Of a DNA stretch of 64,000 nt, positions 22,078 to 35,110 are shown piece after piece (within the stretch, counting starts at the first letter, position 1; each line of letters starts with the position of its first letter). A program made the position numbers and the translations under genes. The notes below the pieces were generated by a model, which saw only the letters and a list, made by a program, of their open reading frames with translations, made no database searches and was not told the DNA's origin. The stretch comes from Paraniabella hibiscisoli. GTDB taxonomy: Bacteria > Bacteroidota > Bacteroidia > Chitinophagales > Chitinophagaceae. The stretch spans positions 1,550,001 through 1,614,000 of the forward strand of contig NZ_JAKWBK010000001.1 of NCBI RefSeq assembly GCF_022512515.1, given 5' to 3'.

Positions 22078-23660
22078 ATGATAAAGAATATATTATTGGG
22101 AACTTTATTGCTGACATTTGTGCTGCAATCCTGTACCAAAAGATATGACGAAATTAATACAAACCCTAACCTTCAACCTGTCGTAAGTCCCGAGCAATTA
22201 TTTGCACCTGCGCTTGTAAATATTCTGAGCATCAATATGTCTCGTAACTACAGTTTCAATAATGAGCTGATGCAGGTTACGGTAAATATGGGTGATGGTG
22301 ACGGTAAGGTTTTTCGTTATGATATTCGCACTACCTGGGGTACACAGCCCTGGAACAATTTGTACTTGCAGCTTACTAATCTTAAAAATGTATACAGTAT
22401 CGCTGATACAAGCAGCAGGTATAAAAATGATAGCTATAAAGGGGTTTCTATAATTCTGCAGTCCTGGGTATACTCGATACTGACAGATACTTATGGTGAT
22501 ATACCTTATTCAGAATCGAACCTGGGCAGGCTGGAAGATGGTGCCAATCGCAGGCCGAAGTTCGATAAGCAAAAGGACATTTACATGGCTATCTATGATA
22601 GTCTTGAAGTGGCGAATAAAATTTTAGAGCAAAGTAAAGATACCATCACCAGTAACTCCGATCCTGTATTTAAAGGCGATATAACCAAGTGGCGCAAATT
22701 TGGCAACGCTTTATATATGCGCCTGTTGTTGCGTTTGTCTGGTAAAAGCGAGGTTGCTGCAGCGGTCGTTTCAAAATTTCAAAATATTATAAATAATCCT
22801 GTACAATATCCCATTATTTCAAGTAATAGTGAATCGGCCATTTTACGTTGGTCAGGCAGCGCAGTAGCAGCCGAGCCCATGTCTTCTCCGTTTAACTCGA
22901 TGCGTGTGCAGGATTTTCGTTCTCCGGGTCTGGGAGAATTTTTTATAGGCAATTTGCGTAACTGGAACTCTCCTCTTATACAAACTGCTGCGCGCACGGC
23001 ACCAACAGCATTAACCGTTTAGGTATTGCGCAGGGCTCTAACGCCTGGTCCGGTATACCTTCAGGTTATGCTCCCGGCCAGGATGTTTCAAAATCGTCTT
23101 ACTTTTTCAGTAGCGATCAAAATACAACCAACCAGGTTACAACTCCCAGAATTAACATGCAAACAGATCCACTCACGGGACAAATGCTGAATTACTCAGA
23201 GGTGCAATTTATGTTAGCTGAAGCGGCATTAAAAGGCTGGATTAGCGGAAACGATTCTCTTTATTATAATAAGGGAGTATTGGCTTACATGCAAATGTGG
23301 TTACCTACTTCATTCACTCAGGCCCTCCTTACTTCAGGCGGTACTACCGGCGGCGGATTTTTAGGCGACGCAGATATATCTTACCTGCCGCACCTTTCTT
23401 TCGACGAGAAAATGGATCTTATTCATCTGCAAAAATATTACGCTTTGTTATGGTGCGATATGCAACAGTGGATTGAATATCGACGTACCGGACATCCGGT
23501 TTTGCCTAAAGGTCCGGGCTTGAGAAACAATGGTGTTATGCCTGCAAGATTGAACTACCCGGTAGAGGTTCAATCTACCAACCCTACGTACTATAAAGAG
23601 GCGGTTGCATCGCAGGGACCAGACAATATAGCTACACAAGTGTGGTGGCAAAAACCATAA
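22078..23660 (+). CDS. SusD-like outer-membrane lipoprotein, SusD-like_2 type (one frameshift)
   Basis: About 527 residues after repair. It has a lipoprotein signal (LLGTLLLTFVLQSC) and the SusD/RagB helical-repeat scaffold: YDEINTNPNLQPVVSPEQLF, QSWVYSILTDTYGDIPYSES, LPHLSFDEKMDLIHLQKYYA. The FDEKMDLIHLQKY and QQWIEYRRTGHPVL ends are typical of the SusD-like_2 subfamily often paired with SusC proteins that import non-starch substrates. The frame breaks near 22994, where a C doublet lost one base. It should cap the SusC barrel encoded just upstream. Confidence 0.88.
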
Positions 23661-23707
23661 CCCATTTTATTAAAAGCAACATCAGAAAACGATAAAAAAA
23701 GAGATAG

Positions 23708-25329
23708 ATGAAAAAAATATTTTAAACAGCTTTTTTATAGCCTTGGTGCTTTTGGCTTTGGGTAGCTGTAAAAAAGGAGGCTTTGGCAACTATCCCGGAG
23801 GTGTACCCTACGAATATATTGCAATATTCGATATTCGAAATATATACAAAGGCCAGGATGTACAGTTAACCAGGGATGCTTTAGCCGGAGCAACATTCTT
23901 ACATGCGATAGTAACTTCAGATCACTCCGGAGGTAACCTGCCTGAAGGCTTGCTGGTTTTGCAGGATAATCGCCGCAATAACTGGCTGAGAGGGATTTGC
24001 GTAAACCTTGGTGCCGATGCAGCTAATTATCATCCGGGAGACTCCGTAAAAATAAAAATTGAAGGCGCTACGCTGACCCGTAAAGATGGGGTATTACAAA
24101 TTACTGATTTATCAGCCAGTGATGTGGTTAAGACTTCTTCAGGCAATGAAGTAACGGTTACAAAAATAGATGCAGGCGCCATTTTAGCCAATCCGCAGAC
24201 GTATGAAAGTATTTTTGTAATGGTCACCAAGGCTGGGTTTACGCCAGTCCCTCCAGAAGGTGCTTTAATGAAGGATGAAGAATATGTGAATGATGGTTTT
24301 GCTACTATACGGTTAATTACGAACCCTAACGCTGTTTTTGCCAATGACCCTGCCCCGGGGTTGGCTGTTTACAAAGGGATTACTTTTAACACTTTAGATG
24401 CGGCTGGCAAATTAATTCCACAACTAAGACCCAGAATTAAGAGCGATTTGATTTCTATGGGTAATATTTCTTTGGCTCAACCCCTTATTATTACCGGTTT
24501 GCAGCGCGACCCGCAAGGGGGCGACGGTAACTACGAGTATGTGCAGATGATGGCTACTAACAATGATATCGATTTTTCTGTAACGCCTTATTGTATTGTG
24601 TTTACCAATAATGCCGGAGCTTCCACACCGTTGGGTGCTCCTGCACATGGGTGGGCTACAGGAGGCCAGCGAACTATTAAGTGGAATATAACATCTGGCA
24701 TTGCCAAAAAAGGACAATTCTTCTATTTTGGAGGAACTACCAAAATGATTAACGGATCAGCATCTACTCCTTACACCGGGGATAGCTGGTATGCAAAACA
24801 ATTTATCACAACAACGGGCTATTTTAATGCGGGAGATGGAGGCGTTGTAACGCCTTCCGCTTTTGGTTCTGCTACAGGTACTCCATCGGGCCCTTTTGCT
24901 AACTCTGGTAACCCATGCGGTGTGGCTATATTTAAAGGTATCAACATCAATAAAGAATCGGTTCCGGCAGATGTGATTTTTGTGAGTTTAAAAGGTACAG
25001 GAGGCTCTTTGTACCAGCCGGCTACAGAAACAGCACAAGCGCTGGGGTATAGGGTAACTACAAACGATTGGTACGATGCCGTAAATCCTGATAACCTGGA
25101 GCCACAGCCGTTCGCAAGAATGACAACGGGTGCTTTGGGTATCAACACCAAAAGTGTTCCATACTACACAGCAGATTTGGGGTATTTCGATTTGTTAGGA
25201 GGCGTATATAATACAACATTAGGCAGGTGGACCAAAGCACGTTCCGAATCTACCTTTATAGACCTAGAAAAGACGTCTACCTGGGCTGAAATAGAAACAG
25301 GAGACAATGTTACCAGGCTGGAAGAGTAG
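23708..25329 (+). CDS. DUF5689-type surface lipoprotein (one frameshift near the start)
   Basis: About 540 residues. The true start is the ATG at 23708. After it an A8 run is read as A7; repaired, the protein begins MKKNILNSFFIALVLLALGSC, a lipoprotein signal peptide. The middle (about residues 35-250) matches the DUF5689 pattern of OB-like beta domains: YIAIFDIRNIYKGQDVQL, LPEGLLVLQDNRRNNWLRG, YHPGDSVKIKIEGATL. A second half (about residues 260-540) is Gly/Thr-rich with no clear family. Such proteins are usually found next to SusC/SusD pairs and are probably surface-exposed accessory binding proteins. No catalytic motif is visible. Confidence 0.7.
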
Positions 25330-25398
25330 TACATCAATGTTCTTTATTATTATCGGTTTCAGGTCATATTGCTTATTCAATAACTTAAAAATTTTAAA

Positions 25399-25914
25399 AT
25401 GAAAATCAAAAGCATTTACACCTTATTTGTTGTGTTTCTTATTATCGTAGGGAATATATTCCCTTCACAAGTTAACGCAACAATGCAGGCGACTACCGGC
25501 TTACCTAGTTGTCATACATCATTAATTGGCCGGCTCGGAAGTTTCAACTGTTCGGGTTATGGCGAATATCTATCTATAAAACCGCTTACACTTACTAAAA
25601 ATGATCCTACGAAACCCTATTTGAAATTAAATATACTGGATAGGGACACCGTAGTTGTAGAAGAGGATAATGAACAAAAAATTGTAGAAGTACGGGGAGA
25701 TATTGTTTTACACTTCTATACAGATGCAACGATGCAGTATTTTGGAAATGCGGCTTATGTAACGGCTAGTATAAGTATAACCGGAGCGTCAAGCCCGCTT
25801 ATAACTACTATTGAAGAAGTGGAGAACTACATTCTTTATGATGCAACATTAAGCAGGAGCCATTATTACAAGGATGGAAGTGGTAATTGGGTTTTTGGTT
25901 GCCCCGCCGGTTAA
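25399..25914 (+). CDS. Secreted hypothetical protein
   Basis: 171 residues with a clear N-terminal signal (KIKSIYTLFVVFLIIVGNIF then PSQVNA). Cleavage near residue 27 would leave an extracytoplasmic protein of about 144 residues. It holds three Cys residues in the mature part (LPSCHTS, SFNCSG, FGCPAG), so disulfides are possible. I recognise no domain. The frame is intact. It sits between the DUF5689 lipoprotein and the GDPD, so it may belong to the glycerol-locus transcript, but its role is unknown. Confidence 0.65.
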   Translation: MKIKSIYTLFVVFLIIVGNIFPSQVNATMQATTGLPSCHTSLIGRLGSFNCSGYGEYLSIKPLTLTKNDPTKPYLKLNILDRDTVVVEEDNEQKIVEVRGDIVLHFYTDATMQYFGNAAYVTASISITGASSPLITTIEEVENYILYDATLSRSHYYKDGSGNWVFGCPAG

Positions 25915-26019
25915 TACTTCATACATACTTAATTCCAGTAGTGAATATAATGTATTATAAAGTTTAACTTAAAAGCGAAAGGGTTGGTTAGCATTTTATC
26001 TTTTGTTGCAGTAAAGAAG

Positions 26020-26912
26020 ATGAGGGAAATGGCCTTATCCACGTGCTTCTTTATGCTATTGTCGTGTTTATGTACAGCAACTTGTCTCGGTCAAATAAAT
26101 TTTGATGCCCAGGCTCACCGGGGCGGTCGCGGACTGATGCCTGAGAATACTATTGCTGCAATGCGGGATGCGATTGACTGGGGAGTAACTACCCTGGAAA
26201 TGGACCTGCAGCTAACCCGGGACAAACAGGTAATTGTTTCGCATGACCCTACGTTCAATGCTAACTTCGCCATTACGCCACAAGGAGATACAATGACTGT
26301 CGCAGCCGCACGTAAAGTCATTCTTTATCAGCTGCCTTACGATTCGATTGCGAAGTATGATGTAGGGCTTAAGTTCAACCCTGAATTTCCCAGGCAAAAA
26401 AGATGCCTGCCATAAAACCACTTCTGGCTGTTTTGTTGGACAGCACGGAGGCCTATGCCAAAGCAAAGGGCAGGAAAATTCACTATAATATTGAAATCAA
26501 ATCTAAGCCGGCTGGAGATGGTATTTATTACCCGGACATCGCCACGTTTGTTGACCTGGCGATGCGTGTGATAGACAGCCGGAATATTACTGATAGAGTG
26601 GTGATTCAATCTTTTGATATCAGAGCTTTGCAACTGCTGCATCAAAGACATCCGCAATACGCTTTGTCTTACCTTATCGATGCAAAAGAAAACAGAACCT
26701 TAGCTGAATTGACCAGTGCTTTAGGATTTAAACCCGAAGTGTTAAGTCCGAATAGCGCTATAGTGAGTACTAAATTGATTAAAGATTGCCATAAACAGGG
26801 TATAAAAATAATACCCTGGACGGTTAACGATGCAGACGGTATACGAAAGTTGAAAAAGATGGGTGTGGATGGAATTATTACCGACTATCCGGATTTGTTT
26901 TCTCAATTGTAA
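26020..26912 (+). CDS. Secreted glycerophosphodiester phosphodiesterase (one frameshift)
   Basis: About 297 residues after repair. GDPDs split glycerophosphodiesters (deacylated phospholipids) to glycerol 3-phosphate plus an alcohol. Active-site motifs are AHRGGRGLMPENTIAAM (residues about 31-47, with catalytic His and the HRG block), EMDLQLTRDKQVIVSHDP (acid-base HD), KIHYNIEIKSKP, PWTVND and GIITDYPD near the C-terminus. I place the start at the ATG at 26020; the signal peptide (CFFMLLSCLCTATCLGQ) makes it periplasmic or surface-bound. The frame breaks near 26401, where A7 is read as A6. Its product would feed GlpD directly after uptake. Confidence 0.92.
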
Positions 26913-28708
<1,796 letters not shown>

Positions 28709-28762
28709 TTCAATGTTAAAACTGCGGTTGCTTATACACACGTAAACCTTAAACAGATTTCA

Positions 28763-29472
28763 ATGAACATATTTACAAGCGAATTAGTAGGTACGGCTAT
28801 TCTTATTCTATTAGGGAATGGCGTGGTAGCTAATGTTGTACTTAATAAGACGAAGGGTAATAACAGTGGCTGGATCGTTATTACGTTTGGTTGGGCCATG
28901 GCTGTTTTTGTCGGCGTATTTATTTCATCTAAAGCGAGCGGGGCACATTTAAATCCGGCGGTAACACTGGCTTTAGCTTACCTGGGTAAAGTCGAAGGGG
29001 CTCTGATCCCTTCTTATATCGGGGGCAAATGCTGGGCGCTATGTTGGGTTCCTTATTGGTTTGGCTTACTTACCGGCAGCATTATACCGCTACGGAAGAT
29101 ACAGCAGCTAAACTGGCTACCTTTAGTACAGGGCCGGCAATAAGAAATACTTTTCATAACCTGGTTACAGAAGCTATCGGCACTTTTGTGCTCATATTCG
29201 CAGTGTTATTTATTATTGCACCTGCCAATAGCTTAGGCGCTCTCGATGCTTTACCCGTTGCCTTTATAGTACTGGCTATAGGCTTAAGTTTAGGAGGGGC
29301 AACCGGCTATGCTATCAATCCTGCGAGAGACCTGGGCCCTCGTATCATGCATGCCCTGTTGCCCATTGGTAAAAAAGGCAGTAGTGATTGGGCTTACAGC
29401 TGGATACCTGTTGTAGGGCCAGTTCTAGGGGCTCTGGCAGCAGCAATGATTTTTAAACATTATATGATGTAG
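28763..29472 (+). CDS. glpF: Aquaglyceroporin, glycerol uptake facilitator (one frameshift)
   Basis: About 236 residues after repair. A major intrinsic protein channel of the inner membrane. The two half-helix pore motifs HLNPAVTLALAYLG (about residue 66) and GYAINPARDLGPRI (about residue 187) are visible; the Asp after NPAR is typical of glycerol-permeable members rather than strict water channels. Hydrophobic segments between them fit six transmembrane helices. The frame breaks near 29022 where G6 is read as G5 (repaired YIGGQMLGAMLGSLLVW). It lies directly downstream of glpK, the usual gene order. Confidence 0.93.
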
Positions 29473-29487
29473 TTTGCCTTTGCTTCT

Positions 29488-30005
29488 TTAGCTTTTAAGG
29501 CTCATTGTATCAATGATTATTTTGAACCAGGGTGTATATTTGTCTGGATGAGCTGAAATGTCCTGTTGAAGTGAATCCATTGATGTGAATTTCCAGTTGG
29601 CTACTTCATCTGTATTGATAACAGGGTTACCGCTAAATGTTCCAACAAATACATGATCATACTCATGCTCTGTGAGGCCATTGTCAAATTCGGCTTTGTA
29701 AATAAACTCAAATGACTTTTGCAGGTCGCATTCAATCCCCATTTCTTCCTTAAGTCTTCGAAAGGCTGCGTCTTTTACATCTTCATCAGGATATGGATGG
29801 CTGCAACAGGTATTGGTCCATAGTCCGCCACAGTGGTATTTGTCAAATGCCCGTTGCTGCAAAAGCAGTTCTTTTTATCATTAAATAAGAGTACTGAAAA
29901 CGCCCGATGGAGGACGCCTTTTTGATGCGCTTCCAGCTTCTCCATTAATCCAATAGGTTTGTCATCTTTATCAACGAGTACTACCTGCTCATGTAATGAG
30001 TTCAT
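29488..30005 (-). CDS. idi: Isopentenyl-diphosphate delta-isomerase, type I (one frameshift)
   Basis: About 172 residues after repair. It interconverts isopentenyl and dimethylallyl diphosphate for isoprenoid synthesis. This is a Nudix-fold enzyme: the repaired segment FNDKKELLLQQRAFDKYH leads to GLWTNTCCSHPYPDED (catalytic Cys region) and RRLKEEMGI (Nudix glutamates), then LTEHEYDHVFVG (catalytic Glu region). I take the ATG at 30005 as start (MNSLHEQVVLVDKDD). A6 read as A5 near 29872-29876 breaks the frame. Convergent with glpF, with 15 bases between the stop codons. Confidence 0.92.
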
Positions 30006-30132
30006 GTAGCGAAGATAAGATTTCGTGAATGTAATTGGTGTCCGGCAAAGGACTAAGTACATTCCACATTATAATATAAGGCTTTGTTGCGTTCAGTTTC
30101 GATTGAACGTCATTCTAAATAAACCATAATTT

Positions 30133-30649
30133 ATGAGAAACACGTTTTTAATAACCCTGTTTTTAGCAACTGCTATGATATCTATTTTTACGGGTTGCAA
30201 TAAAAGAAGCGGCGGCAGGGGATGTGATGTCTCAAGAACCGTTTATTCAAGAGAAGTGGCGATGGTGTTATCTTTTATAAACAAAGACAGCATCAATCTT
30301 CTAACAACCAAAGAAGTGAACCCCAGGATATAACTGTGAAGTATGGTGGTGTGGATGTAGATACGCTATTGGTTTATGATGGAAACAACCCTCAAACTCT
30401 AAAGTATTTATCAGTTCTGAACTTCACTAAGACCGGTGAAAATACACTAACCATTTCCGTTAGGGGGATACCACACACCTAAGCTTCAACAGTAAATGGG
30501 TGCCGGGAGGCTGCGCCGGACCCAAAAAGGATCTTTCTGATTTTAAAGTGGATGGTAAAGTTGTGACATCAACATTGACATCCGAGCAGGTATATGCAAG
30601 GGGTACTAAAATGAATATGAATTTTATAAAGCTTTACTTTATTCTGTAA
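30133..30649 (+). CDS. Small lipoprotein of unknown function (two frameshifts)
   Basis: About 172 residues after repair. It has a lipoprotein signal (NTFLITLFLATAMISIFTGC). After the repaired C run near 30322 (C5 read as C4) it continues ITVKYGGVDVDTLLVYDGNN, and after G6 read as G5 near 30463-30467 it continues HLSFNSKWVPGGCAGPKKDL. The sequence is mostly beta and polar, with no recognised motif. It is alone between idi and carB; the terminator downstream is shared with carB. Confidence 0.6.
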
Positions 30650-30716
30650 GCGCTGTAGCAATTTGGACAACCTCAGAATGTTTATGCTATGAGCAGATAT
30701 GAGCAGAGCTAACAAA

Positions 30717-30743
30717 AAAGTCCCTGCCAGTGGCAAGGACTTT
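30717..30743. terminator. Intrinsic terminator between the lipoprotein and carB
   Basis: Stem AAAGTCC/GGACTTT around an inner TGCCA-G-TGGCA hairpin. It ends 22 bases beyond the carB stop and should work on both converging transcripts, given the T-rich flanks. Confidence 0.75.
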
Positions 30744-30764
30744 CTCGAGATAACTAGAAAGTTG

Positions 30765-33613
30765 TTATTTACTCAAAAACATGCTTCTGTCTTTATAAAG
30801 CTGTCTGAAATAGGGATCTTTTAAATCTTTAATAAAGCGGATGGCTTCACCTGTACTTTTCATTTCAGGGCCTAACTCCTTATTCACTCCCGGGAACTTA
30901 TTAAAGCTGAATACAGGCTCCTTTATAGCAAAGCCTTTTAGCTTCTTTTCAAACTTAAAATCTGTCAGTTTATTAGCCCCCAACATTACTTTAGTAGCGA
31001 TGTTCAGGTAAGGGATCTGGTAAGCTTTTGCAATAAATGGCGTAGTACGCGAAGCACGAGGATTCGCTTCGATTACAAACACGTTACCATCTTTAATAGC
31101 AAATTGTATGTTAATCAAGCCCTTAATGTTTAGCGCTCTTGCAATTTTCTCAGCATAATGCTCCATGGTCGTTACTTCCATTGGAGAAAGGTTGAAAGCG
31201 GCAGCATGGCGTGGCTGTCACCACTGTGAATACCAGCAGGCTCAATATGTTCCATCACACCCATTACGTGGAAGTTTTCACCATCAAAAATGGCATCCAC
31301 TTCTGCCTCCTGGCAACGATCCAGGAAATGATCGATCAGGATCTTATTACCAGGAATATGTTTCAGCAGGCTGATTACTGCTTTTTCCACTTCTTCATCA
31401 TTAATTACAATACGCATGCGCTGACCACCTAATACATAGGAAGGGCGAACGAGTACCGGATATCCCACGCGGTTGGCTACTTCCACGGCTTCATCCACCG
31501 TCCAGGCTGTTCCGTAGTCAGGGTAAGGGATCTTTAAGTCTTTCAGCATATCGCTAAAACGACCACGATCTTCGGCAATATCCATATTATCAAAAGAAGT
31601 ACCGATGATCTCCACGCCCAGGTTCTTGATCTTCTCAGCCAGCTTTAAGGCTGTTTGTCCACCCAGCTGAACAATTACACCTGCAGGTTTTTCGTATTCG
31701 ATCAGCTCACGTACATGCTCCCAGTATACCGGCTCGAAGTATAATTTGTCCGCCATGTCGAAGTCTGTACTTACCGTTTCGGGGTTACAGTTCATCATAA
31801 TGGCTTCGTATCCTGCTTCTTTAATCGCCAGAAGTCCATGCACGCAGCAGTAATCAAATTCAATACCCTGGCCGATGCGGTTAGGGCCACTACCTAAAAC
31901 AATGATTTTTTGCTTTTCGGTGATTTTTGATTCATTATGTGTTAGTCCGTCGCCTCCAAAAGAAATGCTCGGACTGTCAAACGTACTGTAGAAATAAGGC
32001 GTTTTTGCTTCAAATTCTGCGCTGCAGGTGTCTACCATTTTATAAACGCGGTTAATGCCTAAAGTTTTACGTTTAGCATATACCTCGTCTTCTTCAGCAC
32101 CTACCAAAGCCGCTATCTGTGCATCGCTAAAGCCGTTTACTTTCGCTTCGCGGATGATCTCAGTTGTCAGATCTTCCAGGCCCAGCTCAGTTAATTTTTT
32201 CTCTATTACGCAAAGTTTCTGTATCTCAGAAAGGAACCAACGATCGATACCATTAGTGGCTTTCGATATGGTACCTACTGATACACCAGCCATCAGAGCA
32301 TCCTTGATTCGGAAGATCCTGTCCCATTTCGGAGTTTTGATGTATTCCAGTAACTCCTCGCCATGCATCAGGCTTTTACCATAATAGCCCAACCCGATCG
32401 CATTATTCTCCAGGCTCTGGCAGGCTTTCTGTACCGCTTCGTTAAAGCTGCGGCCAATAGCCATTACCTCACCCACACTCTTCATCTGTAAGCCAAGGGT
32501 ATCGTCGGCTCCTTTAAATTTATCAAAGTTCCAGCGTGGAATTTTTACGATCACATAATCCAGCGCCGGCTCAAAATAAGCTGATGTAGTTTTGGTGATC
32601 TGGTTTTCCAATTCATCCAAATTATAACCGATAGCTAGTTTCGCAGCAATTTTTGCAATAGGATATCCTGTTGCTTTTGAAGCCAGGGCCGAAGAACGGC
32701 TTACCCGGGGGTTGATCTCGATAGCAATGATTTCTTCAGTAGTTGGGCTCATAGAGAACTGAACGTTGCAGCCTCCTGCAAAATTCCCCAGGTCGCGCAT
32801 CATTTTAATAGCGGTATTTCGCATCAATTGCATGCCGGTGTCGCTCAGGGTCATAGCCGGAGCTACGGTAATGGAGTCGCCGGTATGTACGCCCATTGGG
32901 TCAAAGTTTTCCACTGTACATATAATACATACGTTGTCGGCATTATCGCGTAAAAGTTCCAACTCAAACTCTTTCCAACCCAAAATAGCCTTTTCTACCA
33001 AAACCTCGTGAATGGGGGATGCCTGTAAGCCTCGGTTGAGGGCTTCATCCAATTCATCTTTATCATGAACAAATCCACCACCGGTACCACCAAGGGTAAA
33101 GGAGGGGCGAATTACCAGCGGAAATCCGATTTCCTGTGCAAATTCCTTTCCTTCAAGGAAGGAGTTGGCTGTTTTGGCAGTGGCCACGGGTACGCCCAGT
33201 TGAATCATCCACTGGCGGAACTTTTCGCGGTCTTCCGCTTTGTCGATCGCTTTAATGTCTACACCAATAAGCCGTACATTGTGGTGCTGCCAAATGCCCA
33301 GTTCCTCAGCTTCTTTAGCCAGGTTCAAAGCGGTTTGTCCGCCCATAGTAGGCAACACCGCATCAATGTCATTCTCCTGCAGTATCTGCTCAATGCTTTC
33401 TACTGTAAGGGGCAACAGGTACACCTTATCCGCCATCATAGGGTCTGTCATGATAGTGGCGGGGTTACTGTTGATCAGTATTACTTTAATACCTTCTTCG
33501 CGTAAACTTCGGGCGGCTTGCGTACCAGAGTAGTCAAATTCACAAGCTTGTCCGATAATAATGGGGCCGGAGCCGATAATCAAAACTGATTTTATAGAAG
33601 TATCCTTGGGCAT
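30765..33613 (-). CDS. carB: Carbamoyl-phosphate synthase large subunit (one frameshift)
   Basis: About 949 residues after repair. CarB makes carbamoyl phosphate for arginine and pyrimidine synthesis, together with the glutaminase subunit CarA, which is not in this window. The two homologous ATP-grasp halves are visible: VLIIGSGPIIIGQACEFDYS at the start and IVLGSGPNRIGQGIEFDYC near residue 555. The motifs PSFTLGGTGGGF and PSYVLGGQRM are the paired ATP-binding loops, and NPRVSRSSALASKATG the carbamate side. The frame breaks near 31187 in the second half, where a C doublet lost a base. The C-terminus stops soon after the second ATP-grasp module, so the allosteric MGS-like domain seen in E. coli CarB appears to be absent or very short. 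Confidence 0.93.
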
Positions 33614-33651
33614 TTTTTTATTTTCCTTTTTACCTAAAAAAACAAATTGCG

Positions 33652-33659
33652 CAAAAGTA
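33652..33659 (-). promoter_or_regulatory. Putative -7 promoter element of carB
   Basis: TACTTTTG on the minus strand, 38 bases upstream of the carB start, fits TAnnTTTG. No good -33 element was found, and no leader peptide or terminator-type hairpin lies between it and carB. Confidence 0.4.
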
Positions 33660-33758
33660 CGGGTTTGAAGGGAAAAGGGGGCTGGTTTTTTATTATTTTA
33701 TCATCAAATGTGAGCTCCCGTTTGGATTTTTGTTTGCTGTGGGTATTATCGGGGTCGA

Positions 33759-34820
33759 TCAGTCAAAATTTAATGCGTATAGTTTTTCTTTTTCCAAACG
33801 GCCTTTTAGTTCGATGGTCCCGATTTCCGTAATGATGTAAGAGAAGGGTTGATGAAAATTGTTCATAAATCCGCCCGAAACGATGAAAGGTTGCCCAAAT
33901 TCATGGCATTTTCCCCGCAGGCGGGCCGTGGTGTTTAATGTGTCGCCGCTATAAATCAGGTCCTTTTTTATAATACCAACAAAACCAGCGGTTACGGATC
34001 CACAGTGCACACCCGCCTTGAATGTAGGAACCGCCCCATATTTATCTCTATAAAATTTCTCTCTTCTTTTTAATATATAAAAAGCCTGGCGGATAAATCG
34101 TAATGCATAAATTTTATTTTCCGGCGATTCTTTCCACGATAACACAACTTCGTCACCTACGTACTGATAAATTTCGCCGCCATTAGCTAATACCGGTTGG
34201 GTGATATCCGAAAAGAAATCTCTCAATAGTAAGAAATACCGTTCATGCCCGATTTGTTCAGCAATGGAAGTGGCATCGTTAATGTCGAGGAAAATAAAAA
34301 TTCGGTTTTCTATTTTAGGTTGATGATACTCGCCACGCATCATACTCCAGAAACCACCTGGTCCGTATTTATCAGTAATTTCAAGCCATACCAGCGACAG
34401 TAGAGTGAGTAGCCCCATGTCCAGCATGAAAACCAAAAATCCCCTTGTATATAATATATCTTCAAAAAAGCGTTCTGAAAACCGGGTGATCGTTCCATTG
34501 TAGCTAAAAACAAAATAAGCCAGCAACATGAAGAAAGCTACAATGATAAACAGGCCCAATGCCAGGGCGAGTTTAAACAGGAAGGCCAGCCACAGGGCAT
34601 GTTTTCGAAATGCATTACGCAGGTAAAAGATCAACGTAGCCGAGACCGCAGTTCCCATAACAGCAAAAGACAGGCAGAATATAAACAGGGAGTGATTGCT
34701 TAATAACTGCTTTTCAATTTCCAGAATGTTGAACAGGAAGAGAATGCCAAATAGTATCCAGATCCCACAAAGGGTAAACAGCATTTTTAACCTGAAGTAT
34801 AGAATACGTTTGGAAATCAT
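33759..34820 (-). CDS. Membrane-anchored class III adenylate/guanylate cyclase
   Basis: 353 residues. The first 160 or so residues hold about four to five hydrophobic helices (for example MLFTLCGIWILFGILFLFNI, LFIFCLSFAVMGTAVSATLI, LALALGLFIIVAFFMLLAYF). The C-terminal part is a class III cyclase domain: FIFLDINDATSIAEQIG has the first metal Asp, YQYVGDEVVLSW the second, and SGDTLNTTARLRGKCHEF has the Asn/Arg pair for the transition state. The expected product is a cyclic nucleotide (cAMP or cGMP), which is family inference. No receptor domain outside the membrane part is visible, so the input signal is unknown. The frame is intact. Confidence 0.85.
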   Translation of the reverse strand: MISKRILYFRLKMLFTLCGIWILFGILFLFNILEIEKQLLSNHSLFIFCLSFAVMGTAVSATLIFYLRNAFRKHALWLAFLFKLALALGLFIIVAFFMLLAYFVFSYNGTITRFSERFFEDILYTRGFLVFMLDMGLLTLLSLVWLEITDKYGPGGFWSMMRGEYHQPKIENRIFIFLDINDATSIAEQIGHERYFLLLRDFFSDITQPVLANGGEIYQYVGDEVVLSWKESPENKIYALRFIRQAFYILKRREKFYRDKYGAVPTFKAGVHCGSVTAGFVGIIKKDLIYSGDTLNTTARLRGKCHEFGQPFIVSGGFMNNFHQPFSYIITEIGTIELKGRLEKEKLYALNFD

Positions 34821-35054
34821 TTTATGGTTTAAGCATCGTGCAGCAATTTAAAAACGGTAAAGCAAAAATAGAAGATCAGTTTGTATCTTAATTGCATTTT
34901 TAAAATGAACATCAGCAGTTTTTCCAGAGTTGTTGATGCTGTATTTCTATGGGTAAGAGATAATGATCTATTTATATCAAAAGGGGGTGGGAAGTTTCGC
35001 GTGTTTCTCAACCAGAGTATCTATTCGTTATAATTGATACAGATGGCTAATAGA

Positions 35055-35084
35055 GAGGCCCGGTTGAACGTTCAACCGGGCCTC
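35055..35084. terminator. Perfect 30-base palindrome, probable terminator
   Basis: A perfect palindrome with no spacer: a 15-base arm (GAGGCCCGGTTGAAC) followed directly by its reverse complement. It lies 26 bases beyond the stop of the collagen-like gene. GC-rich arms next to T-rich DNA support a terminator; the U tract on the minus side is weak. Confidence 0.7.
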
Positions 35085-35110
35085 TTGATGTGTTTTTATT
35101 GTATTTTTTA

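Noticed and set aside
33614-33758. Attenuator or leader peptide ahead of carB
   Set aside because: No short leader frame rich in Arg codons and no terminator-antiterminator pair was found.
34829-35011. 60-codon minus-strand frame between the cyclase and collagen-like genes
   Set aside because: Very short, no domain, in an intergenic stretch near a terminator.
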